A stretch of 64,000 nucleotides of DNA from Clitopilus passeckerianus (GCA_944990035.1 CALYLX010000114.1:124001-188000); one strand, 5' to 3'. Numbered from the stretch's first letter, positions 36,571 to 48,935 are shown. Notes: generated by a model not told the origin, from the letters alone. Program-made: numbers and translations.

Positions 36571-39500
36571 ATGCGGAAACAACTAGACAACAGAATCCCC
36601 ACTCTGATCAACAACAATGTCAAGCTCAACCACCGGAGTTTTATCGTCTTAGTTGGGGATCGAGGGAGGGATCAGGTTCGTCTTTCGTCTTTGCTTTCTT
36701 CGTTAATAACATACCTATCTTCTCTAGATCGTAAATCTACACTTCCTACTCTCCCAAGCCCGCATATCAGCACGTCCGTCCGTGCTATGGTGTTATAAGA
36801 AAGATTTGGGTTTTACTACGTACGTCCTTCCTCTCTCTCTCTCCCTCTCTCTCCATCCACCCATCCTTCAATCCTTCAACCCTCCTTGCCTTTCCTTTCA
36901 CCCAACCCTAATCTAACTCCTTCGTCGTCCAGCCACCGCAAAAAACGCGAAGCCAAAATCAAAAGAGACGTCAAACGAGGCATCCGCGAGCCTAACGAGC
37001 AGGATCCTTTCGAGGTCTTCGTGACTGTCACCGACATCCGATACACGTGAGTCCTTCCTCCCTTCCTCCTCCTCCTCCCACCATCTCCTCTCCTCTATCT
37101 CACGCTGACGCCCCACCCAGATACTACAAAGACTCCCCCAAAATCCTCGGGCAAACCTTCGGCATGCTCATCCTGCAAGACTTCGAAGCCATAACCCCCA
37201 ACCTCCTCGCACGCACCATCGAAACCGTCGAAGGCGGTGGGCTGGTCGTCCTCCTCCTACGAAGCATGGGGAGTTTGAGGCAATTGTACGGCCTAAGCAT
37301 GGACGTGCACCAACGCTACCGTACCTCCTCACACGCGGAGATCGTACCCCGGTTTAACGAGCGGTTCATCCTCTCCCTAGGGAAGTGTGAAGATTGTTTG
37401 GTGTTGGATGACGAGTTGAACGTTTTACCCATCTCCCGAGGGAAGGATATCAAACCGCTCTCCTCGCAGGAGTCGGAGAGGGTCCAGGAGGATAGGGAGT
37501 TGAAGGAGTTGAAGACTTCGTTGGAGGAGACTAAACCCGCAGGCGACTTGGTGAAACTCGCTAAAACGACCGACCAAGCGAGGGCGCTCTTAACTTTCTT
37601 GTCCACCTTCACCTCTACCACTACCACATCCTCCCGCTCCTTAAGCACAACAACATCCCTAACCGCCGCCCGTGGCCGTGGAAAATCCGCTACACTCGGT
37701 TTAGCAGTCGCAGGCGCCCTCGCGTCGGGCTATGCGAACATTTTTGTTACGAGTCCGGATGTGGAGAATCTGGGTACGTTTTGGGAGTTTTTGATGAAGG
37801 GGTTGGAGGGTGTGGGTTGGGAGGAGGGTGGGGAGTGGGGGGTGTTTCGGGCTGATGTGAGCTTCGGAGATAAGGAGGGAAGGGAAGGAGAAGGAGGAGG
37901 ACAGGGAGGAGGAGGGGAGAAGAAGAAGGGTGTTGTTGTGAGGGTTGAGGTTTGGAGGGGGATGAGGCAGGTCGTGCAGGTTCGTTTTCTATCCCTTTAT
38001 ATTCAAGTTCGCCGACTGACGTCGATTCTTGTAGTACATCCCACCAACGGACTCACACACCCTCCTACACGCCGACCTTCTCATCATCGATGAAGCCGCG
38101 GCGATTCCTCTACCGGTCGTGAAGGCGCTGCTGGGCCCATATGAGGTGTGGATGGCGAGTACGATTAATGGGTATGAGGGGACGGGGAGGAGTTTGAGTT
38201 TGAAGCTGTTGAAGGGGTTGAGGGAGGCATCTGCGTCTGCAAGTGTTTCCATGTCGACATTGGGAGGAGGAGAAGACGAGGCAGTAACAACTGGAGCGAA
38301 AAAGAGCAAACTCGCCGACCTGACGAAACAACCCCCAAAAGTCCGCACCCTCCGCGAAGTCAACCTCTCCACCCCAATCCGGTACTCCCCAGGCGACGGC
38401 GTGGAGAGTTGGTTAAACTCCCTTCTCTGCCTCGACGCCTCCTTCGTTCCTCGCTCGCTTGGTGCACCTGGCGGGTGCCCACACCCGGATAAATGCGAGC
38501 TCTATTATGTTAATAGGGATACGCTGTTCTCGTACCACCCTGCGAGCGAGGTGTTTCTGCAGAGGATGATGTCGCTCTATGTCGCGTCGCATTATAAGAA
38601 CCAGCCGAATGATTTGCAGCTTCTTTCCGATGCGCCTGCACATCATCTTTTCGTTCTTCTTCCGCCTATATCACCTACGGCCTCGTCACTCCCGGAACCG
38701 TTGGTTGTGCTTCAGGTGGCGTTGGAGGGAAGGATAAGTAAGGATGTGGTTATGGAGGGATTAGGGAGGGGCGTGAGGAGCGGTGGGGATATGGTTCCGT
38801 GGGTTGTGAGTGGGCAGTTTTTGGAGGGTGGGTTCGGGGCGTTGAGTGGGGGGAGGGTTGTTAGGGTTGCTGTGTGTCCTGAGTATGCGAATATGGGGTA
38901 TGGGACGAAGGCGATTAGGGCGTTGAATGAGTGGTATAGTGGGGAGTATTTGAGTTTAGATGAGGGCGGAAACGGGGGAGGAGAGAGGGATGAGGAGATG
39001 GAGGGTGCCGAAGCCGAAGAGGAGGAAGGGGTGAGTGTGTTTCCCTTGACGTCATTCAATCTATTCTATCTATTCTATCTCTCTCATCCCACCACTGATC
39101 TAACTAATGCACCCCATCTAGACCTCAAACCTCCTCTCCGAGACGATCTCCGTGAAATCGATCAACAAGATGCCTCCCCTCCTCCAACGACTGAGTGAAA
39201 GGAAACCGGAGGTGTTGGATTATTTGAGTGTGTCATATGGGTTGACTGCCCCTTTGTTGAGGTTCGTCTCGTCTTCTTCGCCCCTCCTTCCTACATCGTC
39301 CAAGTCGTACCCAAGTCTTGGGGTGCATATATCCACCCATATCCACCTCCTTTCTATCCTTTCGTACCCAGTCCTCCTCCGAGCGACATATTCTAACCCT
39401 ACCTTCTTAAATAGGTTCTGGAAACGTACAGGCTTCGTACCACTCTACGTCCGCCAGACAGCGAGCGAGCTGACGGGGGAACACACCTGTATTATGGTTC

Positions 39501-41052
39501 GCGGACTCAAGAGCTCGGATCCGGCGGAGTTGGGGTGGTTGAGGGAGTTTGCGAGGGGTACGTTCTCATTCATCCTCTTCCAGCTCATTATTAGGAATCG
39601 AATACGGCGCTAATGACGACGCGATAGACTTCCGCAAACGCTTCCTCTCCCTCCTCTCCTACAAATTCCGCGAATTTGGGAGCGTGATGGGTCTGAGTGT
39701 GCTCGAAGCTGTGAATGCTGGGTTGAAGGGGTACGAAGGGGATCGGGATGCGAATGGTCTAGACGGCGGTAGGTTCTCTCTTCTTCTTCTTCTTCATCAT
39801 CATCTCGTTATCCGCTCCTCCTTTCCTCTCTGCATCGAAGAAACGAATACCGCGAATACTAATGAAGAGCTTTGGGGTTATAGGACTGACATCAACCGAA
39901 CTCACACACCTCCTCTCCCCATTCGACCTCAAGAGGCTCGAGTCCTACGCGAATAATATGTTGGATTATCATGTTATCCTCGACCTTGTGCCCACGTTGG
40001 CGGGGTTGTATTTCCAGAAGCGCCTGGACGCCAGGACGACGAGCGAAGATGGGGATGAGATTGATGGCGATAGGGGTGGAGAGAAGAAGGAAGTAAAGCT
40101 AAGCGCGGTGCAGAGCTCGATATTGTTGGCGGTTGGGTTGCAAAGGAAGAGTGTTGAGGATGTCGAGGTGGGTTTTAAGCCTTCCTGAATCTTACACGAA
40201 AAACACCGATACTGACTCTCCTCGCCTTCGTTCTTCGTATTTGTAGAGGGAACTCCAAATCCCAATCTCCCAAGGCCTCGCCCTCTTCGTCAAGATCATA
40301 CGCAAGATCACCAACCGCCTCATCGAGATCCACCGGGAGAGTATCTCTCGTACTATTCCCGACGTCTCCTCCCTCCACATCGCCGCCTCGTCTTCCTCCA
40401 CCACCAGCAATAGCGCTAGCGGACAAGGCGGGTTGAGTGCACAACTCATCACCTCGGGGGCGACGAAGGCGATAAGGGAGGAGCTGGACGAAGCTGGGGA
40501 GGAGGAGGTTAGGTATAAGGAGAAGGAGGGACGGTTGAGGGAGAAGCAGAGGGAGATGATAAGTTCGTTGGATTTGAGGAAGTGAGTTATGTTCTGTTCT
40601 GTTGTCTTCATCCTTTCCCTTTCCCTTCCTTCCCTTTTCGTTCTCGTCGCCGTCGTGTGTATGCACGAATACTCCCATACCCGTCCATTTCACGTTTATT
40701 ACTGAACCCTCCCGGCTCGTCGTCCTCCCTCGCTCACTTCGTCTAATCATCGTCGTTTCGACTCTCAACCTAACTCGAACCAGGCTAACTCTCTCCTCTT
40801 CTACTTCATAGATACGCAATCGACAACGCAGCCGTCGACTGGGACGCCGCCGAGGACCAGGTGAAGGCGTTGGAGAAAGGAGGGAAAGGGAAGGCTACTA
40901 TCATTTCTGTGAAATCCACATCTACGTCGATTGGTGGTGCGTCAGGGCAGAAGAGGAAAGCCGATGAAGTGAGTGGAAGTGGTGGTGGTGGGAAGGAGGG
41001 GAAGAAGACCAGGAGAGGGGGGAGTGGGAGTGGGAAGAAGGTGAAGCACTAA
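36571..41052 (+). CDS. KRE33: RNA cytidine acetyltransferase (18S rRNA and tRNA ac4C), Kre33/NAT10
   Basis: Eleven exons with consistent phases: 36571-36675, 36728-36819, 36933-37046, 37121-37979, 38035-39030, 39122-39261, 39415-39557, 39628-39768, 39884-40167, 40247-40581, 40812-41052. They give 1149 residues. The start MRKQLDNRIPTLI and SVLWCYKKDLGF match the family N-terminus. The RNA-helicase part has P-loop GRGKSATLG and Walker B LLIIDEAAAIPL; the GNAT part has VAVCPEYANMGYGTKAIRAL; a Lys/Gly-rich tail follows. The enzyme uses ATP and acetyl-CoA to acetylate cytidines in 18S rRNA and, with a Tan1/THUMPD1 partner, in tRNA-Ser and tRNA-Leu; it acts in the nucleolus. The length exceeds yeast's because of low-complexity inserts before the P-loop and a Gly/Glu stretch near 37870-37930. 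Several decayed partial copies lie downstream. Confidence 0.95.
36828..36861 (+). repeat. CT-rich simple repeat inside KRE33 intron 2
   Basis: A run of ct dinucleotides followed by catccac repeats, within an intron. Confidence 0.6.
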
Positions 41053-41399
41053 GCGTTAAGCGTCGAGGTGGTCTCGATCTGGGTGCTATGATGTTTGAGC
41101 TACGAGCTACGTGTATCGTCATCCGTTTAGGTTCCATAGTCTATGATTTCAGTTTTTGATTTCGTGTCTGAGCGCCTCCTTTAAATTCATTGGACATCGT
41201 CAGCGTATCCCTAAGGCAGGTAAGCAATGGGGCTACGTAGGATAGAAATTGGACGAGCGGAAAGTATTCCTTCACGCACAGAAGGTGTGTATGCTAATGT
41301 CATTTTGCCATCGTTGTTGTGGTCTCTAGTACGCGCCTCTATAACTACCATTCCATATCACGCTGCGCCTCTCATGACCTCCATTGTCCGTAAGTATGC

Positions 41400-42421
41400 T
41401 TATTTCGAAATGAGCGATGTTTCCTTTATATATTCGGACAAAGCATCAAGGGAAGGTGTCCTGGTGGCTGGGAAAACATCGTGCAGGCATGCGGCGATAT
41501 TTTCGTGCGTGACCCTCAGATGAGCAATACTTGTCCGATCTTTCCCCAACAAAGTCTTCTGGTCCATAAAAATGACGGCGACCTCGACGACCTTTGTCTC
41601 AACGGTTCGGAGAACATTCTTGGCGAAGGCTTTCGCGCCTTCCGGAATGCGTTCGTCTTTCTTGGCCATACGATATAGGTCCCAAACTGAACCATCCTTA
41701 GCAGGCCTGCAAAGAAGTCCGCGAGACTCTTACAGGTTTTAATACCATACTTGAACAAGTCATCTTGGTATCTCTCCAAATACCGACCCCAGACGAATTC
41801 GTCCGTGGCTGAGCGTAGTTAGTCAGACGCTATCCAGAATATGGAGCTATATGGCTCACCATCCATGACCAGCGATACGGTTTGCCATTTTCGAATAGTT
41901 TCCTGATCGGCCTGGTTTTTGTCGTTGGTGGCCTTTAATTCCTCCTCTAGTGCTGAAATGCGCGCATCCTGATCTTGAATCTTTTTAAGGAGAACCTGAT
42001 GTAGTATAAGAGTCAGAAAGCAACAGGATGGACGACTAGTTAAACATACGGTATATGTCCTCTCGGTTCGTGCGTATTCAACATTTCTTTTCCCCCACGC
42101 CGTAGTGACCTTCTCAAATGTGTATTGGGAGAGGTTATCGCTCTCAGACAATGAGAGAGCCTCTCGAATTGTACCTCCAGAAGAGGTTGCTTGAACATTG
42201 TTCTCAAAGGCCCTTTGAAGGAGATCACATTCATCCTGATCTCGGCTTCTTGGTGTAAGGATTTTGGCGTCAAGTGAGACCTCGACCATATGGACGATCT
42301 TCTCTTGTGCGACCAGCTGTTTCCTGTTAAATACGCAGGCTATTTCTATAAAGTTCTATTAGCTAATGGGAAGGAATGATGTAGGAGAAGACATACCGCC
42401 CTTTTTCACGGTGGAGGACAT
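41400..42421 (-). CDS. Coiled-coil hypothetical protein
   Basis: The family is not recognised. From ATG 42421 (MSSTVKKG) introns split the gene into exons containing ACVFNRKQLVAQEKIVH, LSLSESDNLSQYTFEKV, the coiled-coil segment KKIQDQDARISALEEELKA, TDEFVWGRYLERYQDDLFK and a C-terminal exon with MAKKDERIPEGAKAFAKNV, ending at 41400. The total is about 280 residues. The coiled coil and absence of a signal peptide suggest a cytosolic or nuclear adaptor; nothing more can be said. It is convergent with KRE33 (about 350 bp apart) and all exon joins are GT-AG. It could be a lineage-specific gene. Confidence 0.65.
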
Positions 42422-42812
42422 TGGGCGAGATACGACGAGATGCAAGATGTTGTGAAATTGAACTTGATGTCCGAAATGGGGGGTGTCCCAACGCAGATAC
42501 TCTGATTACGTCATGTCACGCTGGTTGGCTCGTGAATACAGTGATCCGCTCGAATTCAACTTGATTCTGTACAGTCAACTTGACGTCGAATTTAAACCGA
42601 AGCTTCCAAGAACTTAACCAGGAAAACCGCACAAACCACTCTTAAGATACTTCAGAAACTAACATTGGACGCCGGACCCGCATTTAGCACAACCTTCGAC
42701 AACCACAATCCGATTGTGGCCTTGCCCCGACTAAGATGGGTCATGCTCTTTCCTCTTTCCTGACCCCCTCCTCAGACATGTTCATGGGAGGTTTCGCTAG
42801 CTATAGCGATAG

Positions 42813-43013
42813 AATGGTTTCCGATATTTTTACGCCAGAGTGCAACGCTCTGCGCTATTCAAGAAGTTGGGTAACCCACCAGAAGAGATTGCACCAGTAT
42901 TCGGCAGTTTCTTCGTTGGCCTCGAACTCGAAGACCACCAGCACACTCCTTACTTCTTTTCAAGGGTACTGCATCGACGTGATAGTAACAGAATATGGCC
43001 TCGTCTTGAATGA
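42813..43013 (+). CDS. Possible exon of an unrecognised gene
   Basis: The frame from 42813 (right after a possible acceptor gcgatag) to TGA 43011-43013 reads protein-like: ALFKKLGNPPEEIAPVFG, then FFVGLELEDHQHTPYFF. A separate frame from ATG 42736 (MGHALSSFLTPSSDMF) could be the first exon, but no normal intron joins them. It is either a short gene with unusual splicing or a frameshifted relic. Confidence 0.3.
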   Translation, partial: NGFRYFYARVQRSALFKKLGNPPEEIAPVFGSFFVGLELEDHQHTPYFFSRVLHRRDSNRIWPRLE

Positions 43014-43268
43014 AAGGCGAGGGTGGAAGTGCAACCCCGGGTTCAGGTTCTGGTTGTGCTTCCAGAAACGTCGTCTCGGGCTTCGTTGTCTGTTGCGTAT
43101 TGCATTTTTTTCGGTGTCATCAGTAGTATGTCGGTGTCGTATTTATGATACAATACTCTATCTCTGCATTGAACTGATAGCTACCCCGTCCAAACTATGT
43201 TAAGTCCGCTAACCAGGTTCTACAAAAAGAAAATGTAGTCCGCCTATAGCCTCATCCCAGACCCATGC

Positions 43269-45102
43269 CTATCGTTGTGTCATGCTCCAGTCATTTGATC
43301 TCCCAGGGACCACGGCGGGTTCGAGCAGCGTTTCAATCGCTTTATGACCCTTCTGTACTGCAATAGAGTACGGCGTTGAACCTCGCCGTCCAAGATTGAG
43401 GTCGATCCCATCTACGCCAATCAGCAGCTTGACGACTTCGGAATGACCTTTTTCGGTTGCAATATAGAGCGGGGTTCTGCCGTCCTCGTCAGGTAGATTG
43501 ACATTGATGCTGTCTATATCAATCAGCAGCTTGACGACTTTGGAATGGCCACTATAGGCTGCAATGTAGAGCGCGGTGCTGCCGTCCTTGAGCCGAGAAT
43601 TAACGTCGATGGAAGCCGCACCAATCAGCAGCTTGGCGACTTCGGCATGACCATGCCGGGCTGCAATGAGGAGCGGGGTCCCGCCATATTCAACGCGTGA
43701 GTTGATATCTATGCCAGTTGCCCCAATCAGCACCTTGACAACTTCGGAATGTCCATGAAAGGCTGCACTGAAAAGCGGGGTATCACCGTTGTTCATCGGA
43801 GAATTGATATTGATGCCAGCTGCGCTAGTCAGCAGCTTGACGACATCGGCATGACCATTCTGGGCTGCTGAAAAGAGGGGTGTCCTGCCTTCGTCATCTT
43901 GCGAGTTAATATCGACGTCTCCACGTTCAAGTAAGAGCTTTACGACGCTAATATGTCCAAGCTGAGCACCTAGTAATAGTAAGGAACCTCCCAGCCCAGT
44001 GCTCGCATCCCGCAAGATCCCTTTGTACCCGTATTTAGGCCCGCGTTTCGGAGATTGCAAGACTGTTGCCTTCTGTGAGTTAGCTGTCGCAATTACCTGT
44101 GGGCAAGCCTCTCCGGTAAACCAACCAACTGCATGAGGAAGAATCTGATGGCCAAATCATCAGGACCCCGATTTCTCCAAAGCATCATCAGCACGGACGA
44201 ACCTGGTCTTTGAGAGCAGCACCAAGTTCGTAGTCATCTCCAATCTCATCTTTCAGGGCAGCCAACCATTCCTCATCTTCTTCTTCTTCAAGAAGTTCGG
44301 TAAATTCTTCCTTCGTCACAGGGTCAAAGAAGTGGAAGAACGAAACTAGTACACTTCATGGTTAGAGGATTTCGGTATATAAAAAGACCCTAAACTTACA
44401 GCGGAGGTTGCCATCGACACGCTGAGTCAAACTCATCCCTTTCTTCCATTCTATCTTCGTCCCGATGGCGGACACGTACACAAAGTTTCCTGAGCTCCCC
44501 GTTCTTCTATCGTCAAACCGGTAGGTCTTGGAGAGTACCTGGTTCTCAAAGTAGTCGTTGGGACCAAATTCGAATATTAATCTGTATCCTGGCCCCGGTG
44601 TCGGATCAGAGATACTGAGGTATTCGACCCGTACGTTGGCGAGTTGCTTGAGTACGTTCTGGTCGTGTTCTTCAATCAGGTCGCGGAAAGGGGGATGGTT
44701 GTTCAGAACCGTGAGCCAGAAGTTGGGGATGCCCAGTATAGTATTCGCAGCAGAATTTTCTCGAGCTTCTCTAGCACTGCCCACACCCGACGGCTGCAGC
44801 TTCCCAGAGGTGAGATCTTGCAACCTTTCGAAGAGCGGTCTTTGGAGGTCATGGTACTAGGTATGGGTTTGATCAGAATCGCATCGCAAGGCCAAGACTG
44901 CCGCCTGGCTCACCTTCTTCTCGATTTCCAGGCATTCAAGCTTACACTTGACCTGAAGATCATTCAACGCCTTCTGAACATCCTCGAGATCTTGCACGAT
45001 CAAACGGGCATTTTCAGGTAAATGGTTGATATACTTGGCGCTGGATTCGACCAACTTCAGCACCGTATTCCGTGCATCATCCATTATTTGTTGAATATCC
45101 AT
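43269..45102 (-). CDS. NAP/SET histone-chaperone domain fused to seven ankyrin repeats
   Basis: Four exons on the minus strand (45102-44914, 44856-44400, 44345-44203, 44144-43269) join in phase to 554 residues. Residues about 1-270 are NAP-like: a long dimerisation helix, YHDLQRPLFERLQDL, GIPNFWLTVLNNHPPF, LIEEHDQNVLKQL, RLIFEFGPNDYFENQVL, GTKIEWKKG, FSFFHFFDP, an acidic loop EEEEDEE, and DDYELGAALKDQILPHAVGW FTGEA. The C-terminal exon continues without a stop into seven ankyrin repeats (GHSEVVKLLIG type). NAP proteins bind H2A-H2B or H3-H4 and assemble or transport nucleosomes; the acidic tail normally there is replaced by ankyrins. This joining of domains is unusual. Splice sites are canonical throughout, and the last junction is in frame regardless of a possible 24-nt mini-intron. 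Confidence 0.85.
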
Positions 45103-45820
45103 GTTCCTGCTTCAATAGTGGGATGCAACGTTATCGTTGTGATTAGACATGTGGTTCTGTAGTTGTGATGTGCATGTTGTAGTAATTGAGATCCCCTTCT
45201 GGCCAACGGACAAACGGCACGATGATCCCACGGAATCATGCACAAGTAGGCCACGAGTGGTTTCATGATTTGCCGTTACGCGAGCTGGAACTCGAATAAC
45301 ATCGAAATCGCCTATGCGTTAGATATATCTATAGAGACGACCAATTCTGATACATTTGAGGCAGCCTGTATCTCAAGCGCTCTACTTCGATCGTTCAAAT
45401 CAATCCAGGCCCTACCGAAGCGCCTCTTCCATGGAGTCCATCCGCGAGCGTCAAGAGATCACATTGATGCGGTGGGATACGCAAACTTCGTGATTGAATG
45501 ACTCTCGAAAGCCCTAGACCACCATGTTCCTGATCATATTTTGAGATATCTACTCCCCTCCCCATGAAACCCCGACCTCAATCCTCTTCAACACATCCGG
45601 AAAGCCAAGGACAGCAACAATTGGGATCTACGTCACAGGAAAGTCAGGGACGAATGAAATAGGTTCAACCGGGGCGTACCATGAAGATCCTCCCGACGGC
45701 GTCATGGTGTTCCGAACACTGCAGGAACCATCCGCAGGTACTTCCCTCAGCTAGCGTTGGACGCAGCAGCAGCTTTTCCGGCCATAGACAAGCACCCCAA
45801 AGCATTTATTCATGTTATGA
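45103..45820. other. Intergenic stretch
   Basis: An open frame at 45265-45501 has no supporting feature. The presumed promoter of the NAP-ankyrin gene lies here. Confidence 0.4.
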
Positions 45821-45821
45821 G

Positions 45822-45900
45822 TAAAGCCCCTGAGTCGAACAGGGCACCTTCCGTCGGTTCGCAGACGACAGAAGGCGATAACCACTATGCCACCCGAAGG
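45822..45900 (-). repeat. tRNA-like family 2 unit
   Basis: On the minus strand: box A GGTGGCATAGTGGTTATC, an anticodon-like stem CCTTC/GAAGG around an enlarged loop with a nested GTCG/CGAC hairpin, and a perfect T-arm CCCTG-TTCGACT-CAGGG (45827-45843). The acceptor strands do not pair well. Related units occur at about 51175, 53861 and 63260. Confidence 0.6.
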
Positions 45901-46079
45901 TCGATGTCGACTGGTATCTGATCCACCAGTCATAGTTGTGTCACGATGCATACCGCTAACGACGGACCAAAGAGGATGGTTGAGGGAAAAAGGACGACCT
46001 GATTGTAGAAACGATATCAATGTTACAGTTGGTACACGCACCTCGTCAATTGCTTCCCAGAGGAGCGCTTCCAGACACA

Positions 46080-46245
46080 CAGAGAGTGTAGTTAGCCAAA
46101 ATGCAGGACGGGAGGAGGGGAGGTGGAAGAAACTCACATCTGTATACCGAACGCCAGTAACAGTACTAAACGCTTGCCGTGGGTCCCTGCTCGTACAGTT
46201 CACAGAGCTCGGAAGGACATGTTCATCAGTACCTGAAGTCTGAGA
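46080..46245 (-). pseudogene. Short truncated KRE33-derived fragment
   Basis: aactcacatctgtataccga and the following bases match the reverse of the KRE33 exon 3/intron 3 boundary (VTDIRYT followed by the donor gtgagt). Only this small part is recognisable. Confidence 0.45.
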
Positions 46246-46289
46246 GTCAGTTACATACATAAGCATAGGTGAAGATAAAGGCGCACCTG

Positions 46290-47745
46290 CGACGGCTACA
46301 CGGATGGAACAAGGGAGGGAGGCATAGAAGGAGGGACCAGGTAGGGAGGTGAAGCTTGTTGGGTGGGTTTAATGAACTTGATTTACCCCCCGCTGGCTGG
46401 CTCCGATCCAGCAGCGCCATAACTTCCTTCAACTCCTTAGTTTCCTCCACCGAGACGTCGGGGAGGGTGGAGGAAGAGAGAGGCGATTCATTTCCCTCAT
46501 GATAGGGAGGATTTTCAGCTCGTCGTCTAGGGCGAGGCGGTCGGTGAAGGGGCCTAAGCAGAGGATAAAGCTCGTTGAACCTGGGGATGGTTTCGGCGTG
46601 GGAGGAGGTGTGGTAGTGCTGGTGGGTAGAGATGATGTCAGTTAAAGCTCGATGAAACGAATCTCGTGCGCCGAGCACTCACCATATAACTGCCTTAAAC
46701 TCCCGATGTTTCGTAAGGGGAGGACAAGTACACCGCCTTCGAAGTCTTGGAGGATGAGCATGCCGAAGGGTTTTACCGAGGGTCTTGAGGGAGTCTTTGT
46801 AGTATCTGGAGGGTGGTGTCAACATTCGATTCTTGGTAGGAAGATGGATGAATGACGGCGAGGGAGGAGGAGGAGGAGGAGGAGGAGGAGGAGGAGGGAG
46901 GCAGGATAAACGAGGGAAACGAGGGGGAAGGGAGAAAGGTAGACGAAAAAGACAAAGAGTACGATGACTCACGTATACCGTATATCAGCAACAATAACGA
47001 ACACCTCGAACAGGTCCTGCTCATCTGGTTCGCGGATCTCTCGTTTGACCTCTCATTTTATTCTTGCTTCGCATTTTCTGCGATGGCTAGAACTTTTGGG
47101 TAAGTCACTGAACGGAGGCGGTGTCAATGATTAAGCAAGAAAAGAGGGCACTCATAAGAAACGGAAGTAGTAGTGGATGATAGAAAATGGAGAGACGGAG
47201 AAGATCCGAGAAAAATGGAGACTTAGGAGGGGGATCGAAAACCTCGGCAGCCAGCGTTGAATGAGAAGGTAATAGAGAAAGCAGAGCCGTGAGGGAAGCG
47301 CAAAAGAGAAAGGAACGAGATGGTGAAGAACGAACGAACGGTGGTTGAGCTGACGACGTTGTTTATCAACGCCGGGATTCGGTTGTCGAGTTGTTTTCGC
47401 AGCTTTTCTTTCGATTGTCGCTCTTCGAGTATGGGTTCGTGTATACCGAGATGGTGATTAGTATGGTAGCTCTTTTGAGGATGTTCGACTGGTGTCGAGG
47501 TTTTACGAAAATCGTTCAGAAAGTCGGCTCGTTTCTTCTCGTATCGGTACAATATAATGTAGCGTACCCTGTCGACGATCCCAACGTCGGACGAAGAGAG
47601 AGAACAAAGAGAATGAGAATGAACGAGGTACGGGGATGATGGAAACGCCCGAAATTTCGATCAGCAGGACAAATTTGATTGTGTTCCCACGAAGATTGGA
47701 AGTTCCGACACCCGATGTGGTGTGCCGTCAAGACCGGGCCGGTGG
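46290..47745 (-). pseudogene. KRE33 partial copy A (promoter and 5' exons, decayed)
   Basis: On the minus strand it runs from a promoter segment (47560-47745, matching 36210-36420) through KQLDNRIPALINN (about 47352-47402), the exon 3 region with a kept splice site (about 46973-47045), YYKDSLKTLG (about 46800), SSHAETIPRFNE (about 46600) and EETKELKEVMALLD (about 46400). It stops near the region equal to 37560 in the intact gene. Frameshifts and stops disable it. Introns and promoter are retained, so it is a DNA-level duplicate, not a retrocopy. Confidence 0.8.
46858..46898 (+). repeat. GGA trinucleotide microsatellite
   Basis: About eleven gag/gga repeats inside KRE33 copy A, corresponding to the pyrimidine-rich intron 3 of the intact gene. 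Confidence 0.85.
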
Positions 47746-47869
47746 CCGCCGAGTCAGTTTCCTGGTTGTCTGCAAGTTGTTTGGAGGAGTGGACGCGTTC
47801 TCAGTCTATGACTTGTCCATTGAACGGCAAAAAGAGCGTATATCTAACTAGATGATGCAAACACCCTGC

Positions 47870-48935
47870 CACGCATTAAGAAACTGAACTTCAAGTTCAA
47901 CTTGGAGGCATCGTTGGATAGGTGTATGTACCATCGGCCATCTACGTACTATAGGCAGACTAATGTATTTTACACCTGAAAAACAATGGCAACTTAGAAA
48001 TAGTTATTCCTCGCTTCTGCAGCGAACAGAATGCCTTGGTTTGCCACGAGGCGTTCTTGTGGCTTAACCAGTGCACCAACAGGGAGTTATTTGAGTACGA
48101 GCACGTTGTGTTGTGGATTAGACAGAGTTCGGTGGGGTTAGACTCGGCCCCATAGCGTTCACTCCAGGAGACCGGGCTGGTGGTTCATCTCAAGGGAGGT
48201 ACCCGAATAGTGGAGGACGACGGTAAATTGAACTCAGAGTGGAAGAAGCAGAAAAAATTGGTCCAACCTTTGCAACAAACCCGGTGATTACTCCACTGCG
48301 TCAACCGGGCTTGTCAATCCTCCGAAAGAAGCATGTATCTCATAACGGTGATTAGAATTCCTGAAAGCCCTTAGGCTGTGAGGAGCCTGAGCCTTGGGCA
48401 GTCAAAATCAACGCTGCCATTCGATCGCCCAAAAATACCACGGGGACATTCAAGTTCATTATTCCCAGCTTCTGGAGCGAATAGAACGGCCTTCGCCACG
48501 AGGCGTTCTCGTGGCTTAACCATTACGCCATCCGGGAGTTATTCCAATACAAGCACGTTGTGGGCTAACTACCCTCAAACTCGTTCCGTAGGCTTCAGTT
48601 GACGGGAGGGTCAAAGGTAAAAGGGTCACAGTAACTGGCATCCAGAGAGTAAGGAGGTAGTAGACAGTGAGCTATGTACGCAAGCTACGATAAGGAAAAA
48701 TAGGGCCTCCTCAAAAGCGATAAAGCATCCCGGGTGATTATTCCCCTGCGTCATCTGGGCGCGCGGCGGCCTTCAGATAGGGACGTACTGATACAAACGC
48801 GAGTCGTCTGGGTGCCTATTAAATAAGAAGAACCGGTATCCAGCCTATTCCCGTTTTCTGCGTCGAACAGAATTACAAGAGATCGATGATCACGCCACGA
48901 GGCATCTCATGGCTTTACCACTCCGCCAACCGGGA
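47870..48935 (-). repeat. tRNA-like array A (families 1 and 3, inverted)
   Basis: Family 1 units lie at about 48007-48087, 48462-48538 and 48849-48935. Family 3 cores lie near 48283-48315 and 48733-48763. The unit 48849-48935 folds best: acceptor strands 48849-48855 and 48929-48935 pair 6 of 7, the anticodon-like hairpin is CCATGAG/CTCGTGG, the variable arm has GATC-atc-GATC, and a perfect T-arm TTCTG-TTCGACG-CAGAA lies at 48856-48872. The array sits on the promoter side of KRE33 copy A, as the plus-strand array does for the intact gene. Confidence 0.65.

Noticed and set aside
40175..40819. Long minus-strand open frame opposite the KRE33 C-terminus
   Set aside because: It is a shadow of the KRE33 exons and introns on the plus strand, low-complexity in composition, with no start context or domain.
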